Both the position numbers and the translations under genes were made by a program. The notes under the pieces are model-generated. The model was not told where the DNA came from. It did not search any database and saw nothing but the letters and a program-made list of their open reading frames with translations. Source: Microvirga pakistanensis (GTDB lineage Bacteria; Pseudomonadota; Alphaproteobacteria; Rhizobiales; Beijerinckiaceae). Taken from it: a DNA stretch of 64,000 bases. Within the stretch, counting starts at the first letter, position 1. Every line of letters starts with the position of its first letter. Below are positions 1-7,906 of this stretch, piece by piece. The stretch is taken from positions 73,666 through 137,665 of the forward strand of contig NZ_SPJX01000332.1 in assembly GCF_004458765.1 (NCBI RefSeq). Direction: 5' to 3'.

Positions 1-330
1 ACCGCACGCGCCGTTCTCGGCGCCATGCCTCTGCTGAGGAGAGCGCGGCGCGTCATCGTTCTGGAACTGGAAGATTGGGGGGTTCCCGGTCCCTCGGGGT
101 CCGAACTCGCCCGCTCCTTGCGGATGCACGATATTCCCGCCGAGGCCATGACGGCTCCCGACCCGTCGGACAGGCCCGGCGAGACCATCCTGACCGAATG
201 TGCCGCTCTCGGCTGCGACCTCCTGGTCAAGGGCGCCTATACCCAGAGCCGCCTGAGGCAGATGTTCTTCGGCGGGGCGACCAGCCATATTCTGAGCAAC
301 ACCACGATGCCCGTGCTGATGGCCCACTAG
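1..330 (+). CDS. Universal stress protein (UspA family), C-terminal part
   Basis: The reading frame is open from the first base, so the gene starts upstream of the window and only about 109 residues are visible. The end of the protein matches the Usp fold: a hydrophobic strand (RRVIVLEL), a helix, a second strand (CDLLVKGAY) and the C-terminal block MFFGGATSHILSNTTMPVLMAH in two parts, with the G-x-T-S-x-x-I-L pattern that precedes the last strand (PVLM) in UspA proteins. Family members are cytoplasmic and often bind nucleotides under stress; ATP binding cannot be judged without the N-terminus. The internal ATG at base 25 is not a convincing start because coding similarity continues upstream of it. 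The TAG stop lies inside the left end of a ~95-bp repeat, so the original C-terminus could have been slightly different. Confidence 0.8.
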   Translation, partial: TARAVLGAMPLLRRARRVIVLELEDWGVPGPSGSELARSLRMHDIPAEAMTAPDPSDRPGETILTECAALGCDLLVKGAYTQSRLRQMFFGGATSHILSNTTMPVLMAH

Positions 331-421
331 AGCTGTTTCCACGGGCGTGGAATCATTTCTCTTCTTTGGTGTACCGCGTTTTTGGACGGCGAACCGGGTC
401 CACTTCGCCGCAAAATGCTCG
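327..421 (+). repeat. MITE-like repeat, copy A (inverted partner of 1351-1445)
   Basis: This stretch begins CTAGAGCTGTTTCCACG and ends CAAAATGCTCG. It is the reverse complement of the segment at 1351-1445. The outer 29 bases are identical, and the rest matches at roughly 85-90 percent by eye with two one-base indels. Inside it are two dyads: TTCCACGGGCGTGGAA near one end, and a longer imperfect one around the CCGGGT centre near the other. Either could fold when transcribed. The ends read GAGC...GCTC. No transposase is encoded, so this is a non-autonomous element or a REP/RIME-like repeat. Confidence 0.8.
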
Positions 422-439
422 GGGAATGGGGAGTTCACG

Positions 440-1354
440 ATGTTTCGCGATGTGGCTGTCGTCCTGGACGAGCGCTTCCGCCGCCTGTTCATCCCGTCCG
501 CCCGGCTCGAAAAGCTCGCGGAAGGATGCCGCTGGGCGGAAGGCCCCGCCTACTTTCCGGCGGGACGCTATCTGGTCTGGAGCGACATTCCCAACGACCG
601 CATGATGCGGTTCGACGAGACCTCGAACGCGGTGAGCGTCTTTCGTGCCCCGTCGGGCCATTCCAACGGCAATACGGTCGACCGCCAGGGGCGCCTGGTC
701 ACCTGCGAGCATGGCAACCGGCGTGTGACACGCACGGAGCATGACGGATCCATCACGGTGATCGCCAGCCACTACGAGGGCAAGCGCTTCAACAGTCCCA
801 ACGACGCGGTGGTGAAGTCGGACGGATCGATCTGGTTCACGGATCCGGCCTATGGAATCGATTCCGACTACGAAGGCCACAAGGCGGAGAGCGAGATCGG
901 CGCCTGCCATGTCTACAGGATCGACCCGCACAGCGGCTCCGTCAGCATCGTCGCCGACGACTTCGTCCGCCCGAACGGCATCGCCTTCTCCCCGGACGAG
1001 AAGCGCCTGTACGTCGTCGACACGGGGGCAACCCATGTCGACGGCGGGCCCCGCCATATCCGCGTCTTCGACGTGGGCGAGAACGGCCGTCTCACGGGCG
1101 GAGACATCTTTGCCACCTGCACCAGCGGCCTCTTCGACGGCTTCCGGCTGGACGAGGCCGGGCGGATCTGGACGAGCGCGGGAGACGGGGTGCATTGCTA
1201 CGACAGCGACGGCACCCTCATCGGCAAGATCCTCGTTCCGGAAGTGGTGGCGAACGTGGTTTTCGGGGGCGTCAAGCGCAACCGGCTCTATATCTGCGCC
1301 ACGACGTCCCTGTACTCGATCCTGCTCCCGGTGAACGGGGCGAAGACCTTCTAG
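440..1354 (+). CDS. SMP-30/gluconolactonase/LRE family protein
   Basis: Predicted 304-residue six-bladed beta-propeller hydrolase of the SMP-30/gluconolactonase family, whose members open sugar lactones with one bound divalent metal. The expected ligand positions are present: Glu in CRWAEGPAYF near the N-terminus, Asn in FNSPNDAVVKSDGS, and Asp in RLYVVDTGATH after the RPNGIAFSPDE block. SIWFTDPAYG is also typical. ATG 440 is chosen because it follows a purine-rich stretch (GGGGAATGGGGAG). The earlier in-frame ATG at 347 lies inside the upstream repeat, and translation from there would begin with repeat-encoded residues. There is no signal peptide, so it is probably cytoplasmic. The gene sits alone between two inverted repeat copies. 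The real substrate is unknown; sugar-acid lactones are the usual guess. Confidence 0.85.
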   Translation: MFRDVAVVLDERFRRLFIPSARLEKLAEGCRWAEGPAYFPAGRYLVWSDIPNDRMMRFDETSNAVSVFRAPSGHSNGNTVDRQGRLVTCEHGNRRVTRTEHDGSITVIASHYEGKRFNSPNDAVVKSDGSIWFTDPAYGIDSDYEGHKAESEIGACHVYRIDPHSGSVSIVADDFVRPNGIAFSPDEKRLYVVDTGATHVDGGPRHIRVFDVGENGRLTGGDIFATCTSGLFDGFRLDEAGRIWTSAGDGVHCYDSDGTLIGKILVPEVVANVVFGGVKRNRLYICATTSLYSILLPVNGAKTF

Positions 1355-1445
1355 AGCATTTTTCGGCGAAGTGACCCGGTTCACCGGCAAAAATGCGGCA
1401 CACCAAAGAAAAGAGGTGATTCCACGCCCGTGGAAACAGCTCTAG
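1351..1445 (-). repeat. MITE-like repeat, copy B (inverted partner of 327-421)
   Basis: This copy runs from CTAGAGCATTTTTCGGCG to GGAAACAGCTCTAG and is inverted relative to copy A. Both ends show cTA|GAGC...GCTC|TAg, consistent with an element bounded by GAGC termini and flanked by a duplicated TA. Such a target is used by some IS5-group elements, but that assignment is an inference. An imperfect hairpin forms from GCATTTTTCGGCGAAGTG and the facing GGTTCACCGGCAAAAATGC. The second half carries TTCCACGCCCGTGGAA. The two ends supply the stop codons of both flanking convergent genes. Confidence 0.8.
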
Positions 1446-1897
1446 TCATCGACCCCCGAGCGTCCCTCGATCGTCATGAGGGTGGCCATGAGGACGGCCA
1501 CGAGCCTCTCCTGCGCGTCGCGCTCGGCAAAGACGTCGGCTTGCGCCAGCGTGAGCGTGCGCCCCGCCTTGACCACCCTGCCCCGCGCCACGATGCGATC
1601 CCCCATGGCGGGCGCCAGAAGGTTGATCTTGAACTCGGCCGTGAGCACACCCGCTCCGGGCGGCATCAGGGTCAAGGCCGCATAGCCGGCGGCCGAATCG
1701 GCAATGCTCGCGACGGCTCCCGCATGCACGAAACCATGTTGCTGCGACACGGCATGGGTCGGGCTCAAAAGGATCTCCACCGCTCCAGGAGCGACGCGGA
1801 CGATGGAGGCTCCCAGCGTGTCCATGAGGCCCTGCTTGGCGAAACTCGTCCGCACCCGCGCCTCGAAGTTCGGATCTGCCGGTACCGGATCACCCAT
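1442..1897 (-). CDS. PaaI-family hotdog-fold thioesterase
   Basis: 151-residue hotdog-fold protein of the PaaI/acyl-CoA thioesterase type. The diagnostic segment is QQHGFVHAGAVASIADSA at about residues 53-70, matching the G-x-x-H-x-G...D-x-A active-site motif of PaaI enzymes. The downstream FKINLLAPAMGDRIVARGRV strand pair is also typical. Members hydrolyse aryl- or acyl-CoA thioesters in the cytoplasm, and the natural substrate here cannot be read from sequence. The start at 1897 is preferred over the longer 1969 frame because GAGGCGGG lies just upstream and the extra 24 residues do not look like the family. The stop codon (TAG) is provided by the last bases of repeat copy B. It is divergently arranged with the EamA permease gene. 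Confidence 0.82.
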   Translation of the reverse strand: MGDPVPADPNFEARVRTSFAKQGLMDTLGASIVRVAPGAVEILLSPTHAVSQQHGFVHAGAVASIADSAAGYAALTLMPPGAGVLTAEFKINLLAPAMGDRIVARGRVVKAGRTLTLAQADVFAERDAQERLVAVLMATLMTIEGRSGVDD

Positions 1898-1971
1898 GTT
1901 CCCGCCTCTGCTGCCCGGCTCATTAAGACAGCTTCCAGCCCTCTTGTGAATTCTTCGGGCTTCGATCATGT

Positions 1972-2916
1972 ATGCCGACCATGAATCAGGCTGTTTCCAA
2001 ATCTGCCCGACGGGTGCGTTCGGGTGCGCTGGTCGGGATCGGCCTGATGCTGCTCGGCACGTTTCTGTTTTCCGTGAACGACGTCATGGGCAAGTGGCTC
2101 GTGGCCACCTATTCCGTGGGACAGGTCCTGCTCCTGCGCGGCCTCGCGGCGCTGGCCGTTCTTCTCCCGATCATGCGGCAGCAGAACATTCCCGTCAGGG
2201 TTCCGCCGCAGCCGGGCCTGCATGCATTCCGCATCCTGCTTTCGACGCTGGAGGTGTCCTGCTTCTACTGGGCCGTCACCTACCTGCCGCTCGCGGACGT
2301 GATGACCTATTATCTTGCAGGACCGATCTACGTCGCGGCCTTCGCCGTGTTCTGGCTGGGCGAGAGGATCGACCGGCCGCGCATTCTGGCCATCGCCGTG
2401 GGCTTCATCGGCGTCCTGATTGCCCTTCACCCGTCACCGGCGACCATTTCGTGGCCGGCCCTCATCGCGCTTGCGGGCAGCCTGTTCTACTCTCTGCTGA
2501 TGATCGCGACCCGGAAGCTACGCGACACCGACGACGGGACGCTCGTTCTGGGGCAGATGCTCGGCAACGTGCTCTTCGGTATCGTCGTCGCCCCTTTCGC
2601 ATGGGTCACACCGGACTGGCTGGACCTGGCAGGCCTTTTCCTCCTCGGCGTCGTTTCGATGACGGCCCATGCCTGTGTCAACCGCTCCCTGAAGATTGCT
2701 CCGGCCTCGGTCGTCGCGCCGTATCAGTATACGCTCATCGTCTGGGCCATCGTCCTCGGCTATCTTGCCTTCGGAGATATCGTCGAGTTCTGGACTCTGG
2801 TGGGAGCCGCCGTCATCTGCACCGCCGGGGTGGCGCTGCTGCTCCTCGAGCGGGAGGCCGCCCGACGCGGGCGCGAGGCCAGGGACATCGAGGAACCCGT
2901 CCTCCCGGAGGCTTGA
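1972..2916 (+). CDS. DMT superfamily (EamA) permease
   Basis: 314-residue integral membrane protein with about ten hydrophobic helices in two repeated halves, the pattern of EamA-domain drug/metabolite transporters. The first half opens with GIGLMLLGTFLFSVNDVMGKW and contains the conserved helix FYWAVTYLPLADVMTYYLAGP in two parts. The second half contains ASVVAPYQYTLIVWAIVLGY, a typical EamA segment near the last helices. The C-terminus is charged and cytoplasmic (EREAARRGREARDIEEP). Related proteins export amino acids, nucleosides or other small metabolites, but specificity cannot be assigned. Start 1972 or the in-frame ATG at 1981 are both possible; neither has a strong Shine-Dalgarno sequence. 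It stands between the thioesterase (divergent) and the ABC transporter operon. Confidence 0.85.
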   Translation: MPTMNQAVSKSARRVRSGALVGIGLMLLGTFLFSVNDVMGKWLVATYSVGQVLLLRGLAALAVLLPIMRQQNIPVRVPPQPGLHAFRILLSTLEVSCFYWAVTYLPLADVMTYYLAGPIYVAAFAVFWLGERIDRPRILAIAVGFIGVLIALHPSPATISWPALIALAGSLFYSLLMIATRKLRDTDDGTLVLGQMLGNVLFGIVVAPFAWVTPDWLDLAGLFLLGVVSMTAHACVNRSLKIAPASVVAPYQYTLIVWAIVLGYLAFGDIVEFWTLVGAAVICTAGVALLLLEREAARRGREARDIEEPVLPEA

Positions 2917-2960
2917 TCCAAAGACTGACCTCATCTCTCCCGCCTCCCTCGCGAACGAAC

Positions 2961-2989
2961 TTGACAGGTCCCTCGCCGCGACCGTCAAT
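2961..2989 (+). promoter_or_regulatory. Candidate sigma-70 promoter for the livJ-like operon
   Basis: TTGACA at 2961-2966 is a perfect -35 hexamer. It is followed after 17 bases by GTCAAT at 2984-2989, a weak -10. It lies about 30 bases upstream of the substrate-binding protein start at 3018, in the only sizeable gap before that operon. The weak -10 keeps the call tentative. Confidence 0.4.
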
Positions 2990-3017
2990 GACGTAATAAG
3001 AACACAGAGGGAGTCCG

Positions 3018-4208
3018 ATGCATCTCAAGCTCACGATCGCTGCCGCCACGGCAGGAATGCTTTTCGCCTCCGCGGCCATTGCCCAGGACATCAAGATCGC
3101 CCTGATCGCCGGCAAAACCGGTCCGCTCGAAGCTTACGCCAAGCAGACGGAAGCAGGCTTCATGATGGGCCTCGAATATCTCACCAAGGGCAGCATGACG
3201 CTGAACGGACGCAAGATCTCCGTCTTGGTGAAGGACGATCAGCTCAAGGCAGATCTCGCCAAGACCCTGCTGGAGCAGGCCTATAACGACGACAATGTCG
3301 ACATCGCGGTCGGCACCACCTCGTCGGCCGCGGCCCTCGCGATGCTGCCGGTGGCGGAGGAGAACGGCAAGGTGCTGATCGTCGAGCCCGCCGTGGCCGA
3401 TGCGATCACCGGGGACAAGTGGAACCGCTTCATCTTCCGCACCTCCCGCAACTCCACCCAGGATGCCTATGGCGCGGCGGCCGCCGTTCCGGCCAGCGGT
3501 GACGTTTCCATTGCGACCCTCGCGCAGGACTACGCCTTCGGCCGCGACGGCGTCGCGGCGCTCAAGAACGCGCTGGCGGAAATCCGCCCCAACGCGAAGG
3601 TGGTTTTCGAGGAATACGCTCCGCAGAACGCCACGGACTTCACCGCCTCGGCTCAGCGGATCTTCGACGCGCTGAAGGACAAGCCCGGCAAGAAGATCAT
3701 CAACATCATCTGGGCCGGCCAGCATCCGCTGCCGAAGATCGCAGACCTGAAGCCAGAGCGCTTCGGCATCGAGATCGCGCCCGGCGGCAACATTCTGCCC
3801 GCCATGCAGATCTACAAGAACTATCCCGGCATGGAAGGGGCGATCTACTACTACTGGAACTTCCCGAAGAATGCCATGAACGACTGGCTCGTGGCCGAGC
3901 ACCAGAAGCGCTACAACGCTCCGCCGGATTTCTTCACCGCAGGAGGGTTTGCCGCTGCCTCCGCCGTCGTGACGGCCATCCAGAAGGCCGGCGGCACCGA
4001 TACCGAGAAGCTGATCTCGGCCATGGAGGGCATGAGCTTCGAAACCCCGAAGGGCACCATGACCTTCCGAAAGGAAGATCATCAGGCGATGCAGGCCATG
4101 TACCATTTCAAGGTCAAGGGCGACGGCAAGGATTCCAACGACCTGCTCGATCTGATCGCCACGATTCCCGCCGAGAAGATGCCGATCCCGGTTCGCAACA
4201 AGCGCTAG
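3018..4208 (+). CDS. ABC transporter periplasmic substrate-binding protein (LivJ/leucine-binding type)
   Basis: 396-residue type I periplasmic binding protein. The N-terminus has a clear signal peptide: two charged residues, a hydrophobic core AAATAGMLFASAAIA, and cleavage probably before QDIKIAL. The mature protein begins with IKIALIAGKTGPLEAYAKQ, the start of the Peripla_BP_6 fold, and continues with VGTTSSAAALAMLPVAEE and GPxE-like blocks. AGAGGGAG just upstream fixes the start at 3018. It heads a tightly packed five-gene operon whose other members are both ATPases and both permeases of a HAAT-family importer, so it is the capture component. The ligand need not be a branched-chain amino acid: the family also binds aromatic acids, amides and urea, and the dedicated urea system lies elsewhere in the window. 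Confidence 0.88.
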   Translation: MHLKLTIAAATAGMLFASAAIAQDIKIALIAGKTGPLEAYAKQTEAGFMMGLEYLTKGSMTLNGRKISVLVKDDQLKADLAKTLLEQAYNDDNVDIAVGTTSSAAALAMLPVAEENGKVLIVEPAVADAITGDKWNRFIFRTSRNSTQDAYGAAAAVPASGDVSIATLAQDYAFGRDGVAALKNALAEIRPNAKVVFEEYAPQNATDFTASAQRIFDALKDKPGKKIINIIWAGQHPLPKIADLKPERFGIEIAPGGNILPAMQIYKNYPGMEGAIYYYWNFPKNAMNDWLVAEHQKRYNAPPDFFTAGGFAAASAVVTAIQKAGGTDTEKLISAMEGMSFETPKGTMTFRKEDHQAMQAMYHFKVKGDGKDSNDLLDLIATIPAEKMPIPVRNKR

Positions 4209-4214
4209 GCAGAC

Positions 4215-4988
4215 ATGACATCCTCAGCCGTGCCCGCGCTCGAAACGCGCGGGCTCACCATTCGCTTCGGCGGGCATGTGGCCGTCGACAATGTGTCGTG
4301 CCAGTTCACACCCGGCACGCTCACGGCCATCGTCGGTCCGAACGGGGCCGGTAAGACGACCTTTTTCAACCTTGTTTCCGGCCAGCTGCGCGCCACGGCT
4401 GGACGGATTCTGGTCGAGGGCGAGGACATCACCTCCCTTGCTCCCTCCGCCCGCGCCAAGCGCGGCCTGGGCCGCGCCTTTCAGCTCACGAATCTCTTTC
4501 CCGACCTGACGGCACTGGAGAACGTGCGCCTTGCCGTCCAGAGCCGCGCCGAGGCAGGTTGGTCGCTGTTCAAGGTCTGGACCAGCCGCCGCGATCTCAT
4601 AGCCAAGGCGGAAGAGGTGCTCGAGCGCGTTCGCCTGAGCGACAAGCGCCACATCGCCCCGAAGGCGCTTTCCCATGGCGATCAGCGCAAGCTCGAAGTC
4701 GCGCTCCTCATCGCGATGGAGCCGAAGGTCTTCATGTTCGACGAGCCCACGGCGGGCATGAGCGTCGACGAGGTGCCGACCGTGCTCGACCTCATCCAGG
4801 ACATCAAACACCAGGGGCAGGCGACCGTGCTGCTCGTGGAGCACAAGATGGACGTGGTCCGTTCGCTCGCCGACCGCATTGTCGTGCTGCACAATGGCGC
4901 TCTCGTGGCCGACGGCGAGCCTGCCAAGGTCATCGCCTCACCGGTGGTGCAGGAGGCCTATCTCGGCCTGGAGGCGGCCAATGGCTGA
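4215..4988 (+). CDS. Branched-chain amino acid-type ABC transporter ATP-binding protein (LivG-like)
   Basis: 257-residue cytoplasmic ATPase subunit. Walker A is GPNGAGKTT at residues 41-49. The signature motif is the LivG-type variant LSHGDQRKLE, followed by Walker B FMFDEPTAGM and the switch histidine in LLVEHKMDVV. The variant signature and the segment GLGRAFQLTNLFPDLTALEN in two parts are typical of LivG rather than LivF. It starts six bases after the binding-protein stop and overlaps livF by eight bases, so it is co-transcribed and probably translationally coupled. It should pair with the LivF subunit to drive import through the LivH/LivM channel. Confidence 0.9.
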   Translation: MTSSAVPALETRGLTIRFGGHVAVDNVSCQFTPGTLTAIVGPNGAGKTTFFNLVSGQLRATAGRILVEGEDITSLAPSARAKRGLGRAFQLTNLFPDLTALENVRLAVQSRAEAGWSLFKVWTSRRDLIAKAEEVLERVRLSDKRHIAPKALSHGDQRKLEVALLIAMEPKVFMFDEPTAGMSVDEVPTVLDLIQDIKHQGQATVLLVEHKMDVVRSLADRIVVLHNGALVADGEPAKVIASPVVQEAYLGLEAANG

Positions 4989-5706
4989 AGCCTTGCTGCA
5001 ACTCTCCGGCGTCCACACGCATATCGGCCCCTATCATATTCTGCACGGGGTGGACTTCGCCGCTCCCGCGGGCCAGCTCACCATGCTGCTCGGCCGAAAT
5101 GGTGCGGGCAAGACGACGGCGCTTCGCACGATCATGGGCCTGTGGCAGGCATCGTCGGGAACAATCCGTTTCGGGGGCGAGGACATCACACGGAATACGA
5201 CGCCGGACATCGCACGCGCGGGAATCGGCTACGTTCCGGAATCCATGGGCATCTTCGCAGGCCTCACCGTTCGTGAGAACATCGTGCTCGCCGCCCGCAG
5301 CGGCCCGGTGGATTCCACACGCCTCGACTGGATGCTCGGCCTTTTCCCGGCGTTGAAGCGCTTCTGGAATCTGCCTGCCGGCAATCTCTCCGGAGGACAG
5401 AAGCAGATGCTCGCCATCGCCCGCGCCATCGCGGAACCACGCCGTCTTCTGCTCATCGATGAGCCGACAAAGGGCCTTGCCCCCGTGATGGTCCGCAGCA
5501 TGATCGAGGCCTTCAAGGCCCTGAAGGCCGCAGGTGAGACGATCCTGCTCGTGGAACAGAATTTCCACGCGGCATCGGCACTGGGTGACAACGTCCTCGT
5601 GATGGACGACGGACGTATCGTGCATTCGGGCCCCATGAGCGAACTCGTTGCCGACAAGAACATGCAGCAGCGCCTGCTCGGCCTTTCCCTGGATGCTCAC
5701 CAATGA
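4981..5706 (+). CDS. Branched-chain amino acid-type ABC transporter ATP-binding protein (LivF-like)
   Basis: 241-residue ATPase subunit. Walker A GRNGAGKTT is at residues 38-46, the canonical signature NLSGGQKQM follows, then Walker B LLLIDEPTKGLAP and switch histidine-region LLVEQNFHAA; glutamine in place of histidine there is usual for LivF. The block GIGYVPESMGIFAGLTVREN in two parts also matches LivF proteins. The start ATG at 4981 overlaps the end of livG; a longer frame extends upstream but only duplicates livG coding sequence. It overlaps livH by four bases (ATGA). Confidence 0.9.
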   Translation: MAEALLQLSGVHTHIGPYHILHGVDFAAPAGQLTMLLGRNGAGKTTALRTIMGLWQASSGTIRFGGEDITRNTTPDIARAGIGYVPESMGIFAGLTVRENIVLAARSGPVDSTRLDWMLGLFPALKRFWNLPAGNLSGGQKQMLAIARAIAEPRRLLLIDEPTKGLAPVMVRSMIEAFKALKAAGETILLVEQNFHAASALGDNVLVMDDGRIVHSGPMSELVADKNMQQRLLGLSLDAHQ

Positions 5707-6728
5707 CCGACATAGCCGTCGAATCCTCTGCGTCGACCGAGCAGCTTCCGCGCACGAAGACCGACTGGCTGCCGCTTCTGCTCGTTCCGGCGCTCGCGCT
5801 CATCGCCCTGCCCTTCGTGGGCAGCGGCTCCACCTGGGTGACCCTCACGGTCGCTGGGCTCGCCATGGGCATGATGATCTTCCTCATGGCGTCAGGCCTC
5901 ACGCTGGTCTTCGGCCTCATGGACATCATCAATTTCGGGCACGGGGTCTTCATCTCCCTCGGCGCTTACGCCAGCCTTCTCGTGCTGGGCCCGCTTGGAG
6001 GTTGGGTCCAGGCGGATTCGATATGGCTGAATCTCGGCCTGCTCCTGCTCTGTATTCTTGCGGCCATGGGCTTCACCGCCGTCGTCGGCGCGGTCTTCGA
6101 GCGTGTGATCGTGCGCCCCGTCTATGGCAGCCATCTCAAGCAGATCCTCGTCACCATGGGCGGCCTGATCGTAGCCGAGCAGGCGATCCATGCCATCTGG
6201 GGTGCCTCGCCCATTGCGATCCCTCTTCCGGCGACCCTGCGCGGCGCCTTCATCATCGGTGACGTTGTCATGGAGCGCTATCGGGTGGTGGCGGTCGGCA
6301 TCGGCCTCTTCGTGTTCCTCGGGATGCAGCTTCTGCTCAACCGCACCCGCCTCGGCCTCCTCATTCGTGCGGGCGTGGAGAATCCGGAGATGGTCGAGGC
6401 GCTGGGCTACCGGATCCGCCGCCTTTTCGTCAGCGTGTTCGTGGCAGGCTCCGCGCTCGCGGGCCTCGGTGGCGTCATGTGGGCCTTTTATCGCCAGACC
6501 CTCACCGCCGGAATGGGCATGGACGTGATGGTACTCGTGTTCATCGTGATCATCATCGGTGGGCTCGGATCAGTGGGCGGGTGCTTCGTCGGTTCGATCC
6601 TGGTCGCGTTGGTCGCCAATTATGTCGGCTTCGTCGAGCCGAAGCTCGCCCTCATTTCCAACATTCTTGTCATGGCTCTGGTGCTGATCTGGCGTCCGCA
6701 GGGCCTCTTTCCGGTAGCACGTCGATGA
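5703..6728 (+). CDS. Branched-chain amino acid-type ABC transporter permease (LivH-like)
   Basis: 341-residue inner-membrane permease with about eight hydrophobic helices. LivH hallmarks are visible: GLTLVFGLMDIINFGHGVFI in the first third, and the cytoplasmic coupling loop with RTRLGLLIRAGVENPEMVEA and GYRIRRLF, followed by AGLGGVMWAFYR. The roughly 40 polar residues at the N-terminus are longer than usual for LivH and probably cytoplasmic. It is translationally coupled by ATGA overlaps to livF upstream and livM downstream. It should form the heterodimeric pore with LivM. Confidence 0.88.
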   Translation: MTDIAVESSASTEQLPRTKTDWLPLLLVPALALIALPFVGSGSTWVTLTVAGLAMGMMIFLMASGLTLVFGLMDIINFGHGVFISLGAYASLLVLGPLGGWVQADSIWLNLGLLLLCILAAMGFTAVVGAVFERVIVRPVYGSHLKQILVTMGGLIVAEQAIHAIWGASPIAIPLPATLRGAFIIGDVVMERYRVVAVGIGLFVFLGMQLLLNRTRLGLLIRAGVENPEMVEALGYRIRRLFVSVFVAGSALAGLGGVMWAFYRQTLTAGMGMDVMVLVFIVIIIGGLGSVGGCFVGSILVALVANYVGFVEPKLALISNILVMALVLIWRPQGLFPVARR

Positions 6729-7843
6729 GCCGATCTCCTGCTCCTGCCTTGACTGTCGACAGAGACCGCGCGAGCGGCAGCGTCCTGACCGGTCTTCTGT
6801 CGTCGGACCTGCCCCGCTCGAAGGTGCTGACCGTCGTCCTGCTGGCCATTCTGCTCATGCTGGCGACGACGCCGTTCGTGTTCTCCGGCAGCCAGCCCCT
6901 GAGCACGGCGGCGAAGATCTGCGTGTTCATCGTTCTCGTGGCAAGCTACGATCTGCTGCTCGGCTATACCGGCATCGTTTCGTTCGCCCACACCATGTTC
7001 TTCGGCATCGGAGGCTATGGAATCGCGATCGCATCGGAGAGGCTCGGAGCAACATGGACCTCGGTGGCCGTCGGCCTCGGCACGGCCTTGTGCCTCTCGG
7101 CCCTCCTTGCCGTTGCGATCGGTCTTCTGTCCTTGCGCGTTCGTGCGATCTTCTTCTCGATGATTACCCTGGCGGTCGCATCGGCCATGGCCGTTCTGGC
7201 CTCTCAGCTTTCCACGATCACCGGCGGCGAGGATGGCCTGTCGTTCCAGCTTCCCTATGAATTGCGGCCGGCCTTCAGGCTCCTCTCGGAGCCGGTGTTC
7301 GGGGTAGCGGTCAATGGGCGTCTCATTGCCTATTACATATTGTTTTTTGCCACGCTTCTCACGTTCCTTCTGCTCCTGCGGATCGTGAACTCTCCCTTCG
7401 GCCGCGTGCTGCAGGCGATCCGCGAGAACGAATTCCGCGCCGAAGCTCTCGGCTACCGTGTTGTCGCCTATCGCACGGCCGCATCCGTCCTCTCGGCCCT
7501 TGCCGCAACGATGGCGGGCGCCCTTATGGCCCTGTGGCTACGTTACAATGGACCGGACACGACGCTGTCCTTCTCCATCATGATCGACATTCTGCTCATG
7601 GTGGTGATCGGCGGCATGGGAACGATGTATGGATCCGTGATCGGCGCTGCGCTTTTCGTCCTGGCACAGAGCTATCTTCAGGTGCTCATGGATGCCGCGA
7701 GCAAAGCACTCGCGGGAGTGCCGGTGCTGCCGGACTTGGTCCACCCGGATCGGTGGCTGCTCTGGCTCGGGGCACTCTTCGTGATCAGCGTCTACGCGTT
7801 TCCAGGCGGCATCGTCGGGCGCCTCCGACAGGCTGAGCAATAA
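6725..7843 (+). CDS. Branched-chain amino acid-type ABC transporter permease (LivM-like)
   Basis: 372-residue permease with about nine or ten hydrophobic helices. Family marks are LLLGYTGIVSFAHTMFFGIG in the early part (LivM proteins carry G-x-x-G-x-x-S-x-G/A-H-x-x-F), the coupling-loop segment SPFGRVLQAIRENEFRAEAL, and GYRVVAYRTAASVLSALAA. The start at 6725 is set by the ATGA overlap with livH and by the absence of membrane character upstream. It closes the five-gene transporter operon; 63 bases separate it from the greA-like gene. Confidence 0.87.
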   Translation: MSRSPAPALTVDRDRASGSVLTGLLSSDLPRSKVLTVVLLAILLMLATTPFVFSGSQPLSTAAKICVFIVLVASYDLLLGYTGIVSFAHTMFFGIGGYGIAIASERLGATWTSVAVGLGTALCLSALLAVAIGLLSLRVRAIFFSMITLAVASAMAVLASQLSTITGGEDGLSFQLPYELRPAFRLLSEPVFGVAVNGRLIAYYILFFATLLTFLLLLRIVNSPFGRVLQAIRENEFRAEALGYRVVAYRTAASVLSALAATMAGALMALWLRYNGPDTTLSFSIMIDILLMVVIGGMGTMYGSVIGAALFVLAQSYLQVLMDAASKALAGVPVLPDLVHPDRWLLWLGALFVISVYAFPGGIVGRLRQAEQ

Positions 7844-7864
7844 AGTCGTAGATGGGAAACCTCG

Positions 7865-7895
7865 CCGGTCTGATGCGTTTTCTTTTAAAGACCGG
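7865..7895 (+). promoter_or_regulatory. Hairpin abutting the ribosome binding site of the greA-like gene
   Basis: CCGGTCT at 7865-7871 pairs perfectly with AGACCGG at 7889-7895, with a T-rich 17-base loop. The right arm overlaps the first bases of the GGAGG Shine-Dalgarno sequence at 7894-7898, so the stem could mask it. No T-run follows, so it does not look like an intrinsic terminator for the preceding transporter operon. Confidence 0.35.
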
Positions 7896-7906
7896 AGGAA
7901 GCGTCC

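Noticed and set aside
353..1390. A 345-codon open frame on the minus strand across the SMP-30 gene
   Set aside because: It is antisense to a recognised enzyme and Arg/Ala/Val/Asp-rich, as expected of a high-GC shadow frame, with no domain match.
3018..7843. The first ABC operon as a second urea transporter
   Set aside because: The binding protein lacks UrtA hallmarks and the permeases lack the UrtB N-terminal region and UrtC loop; it is an ordinary HAAT-family system.
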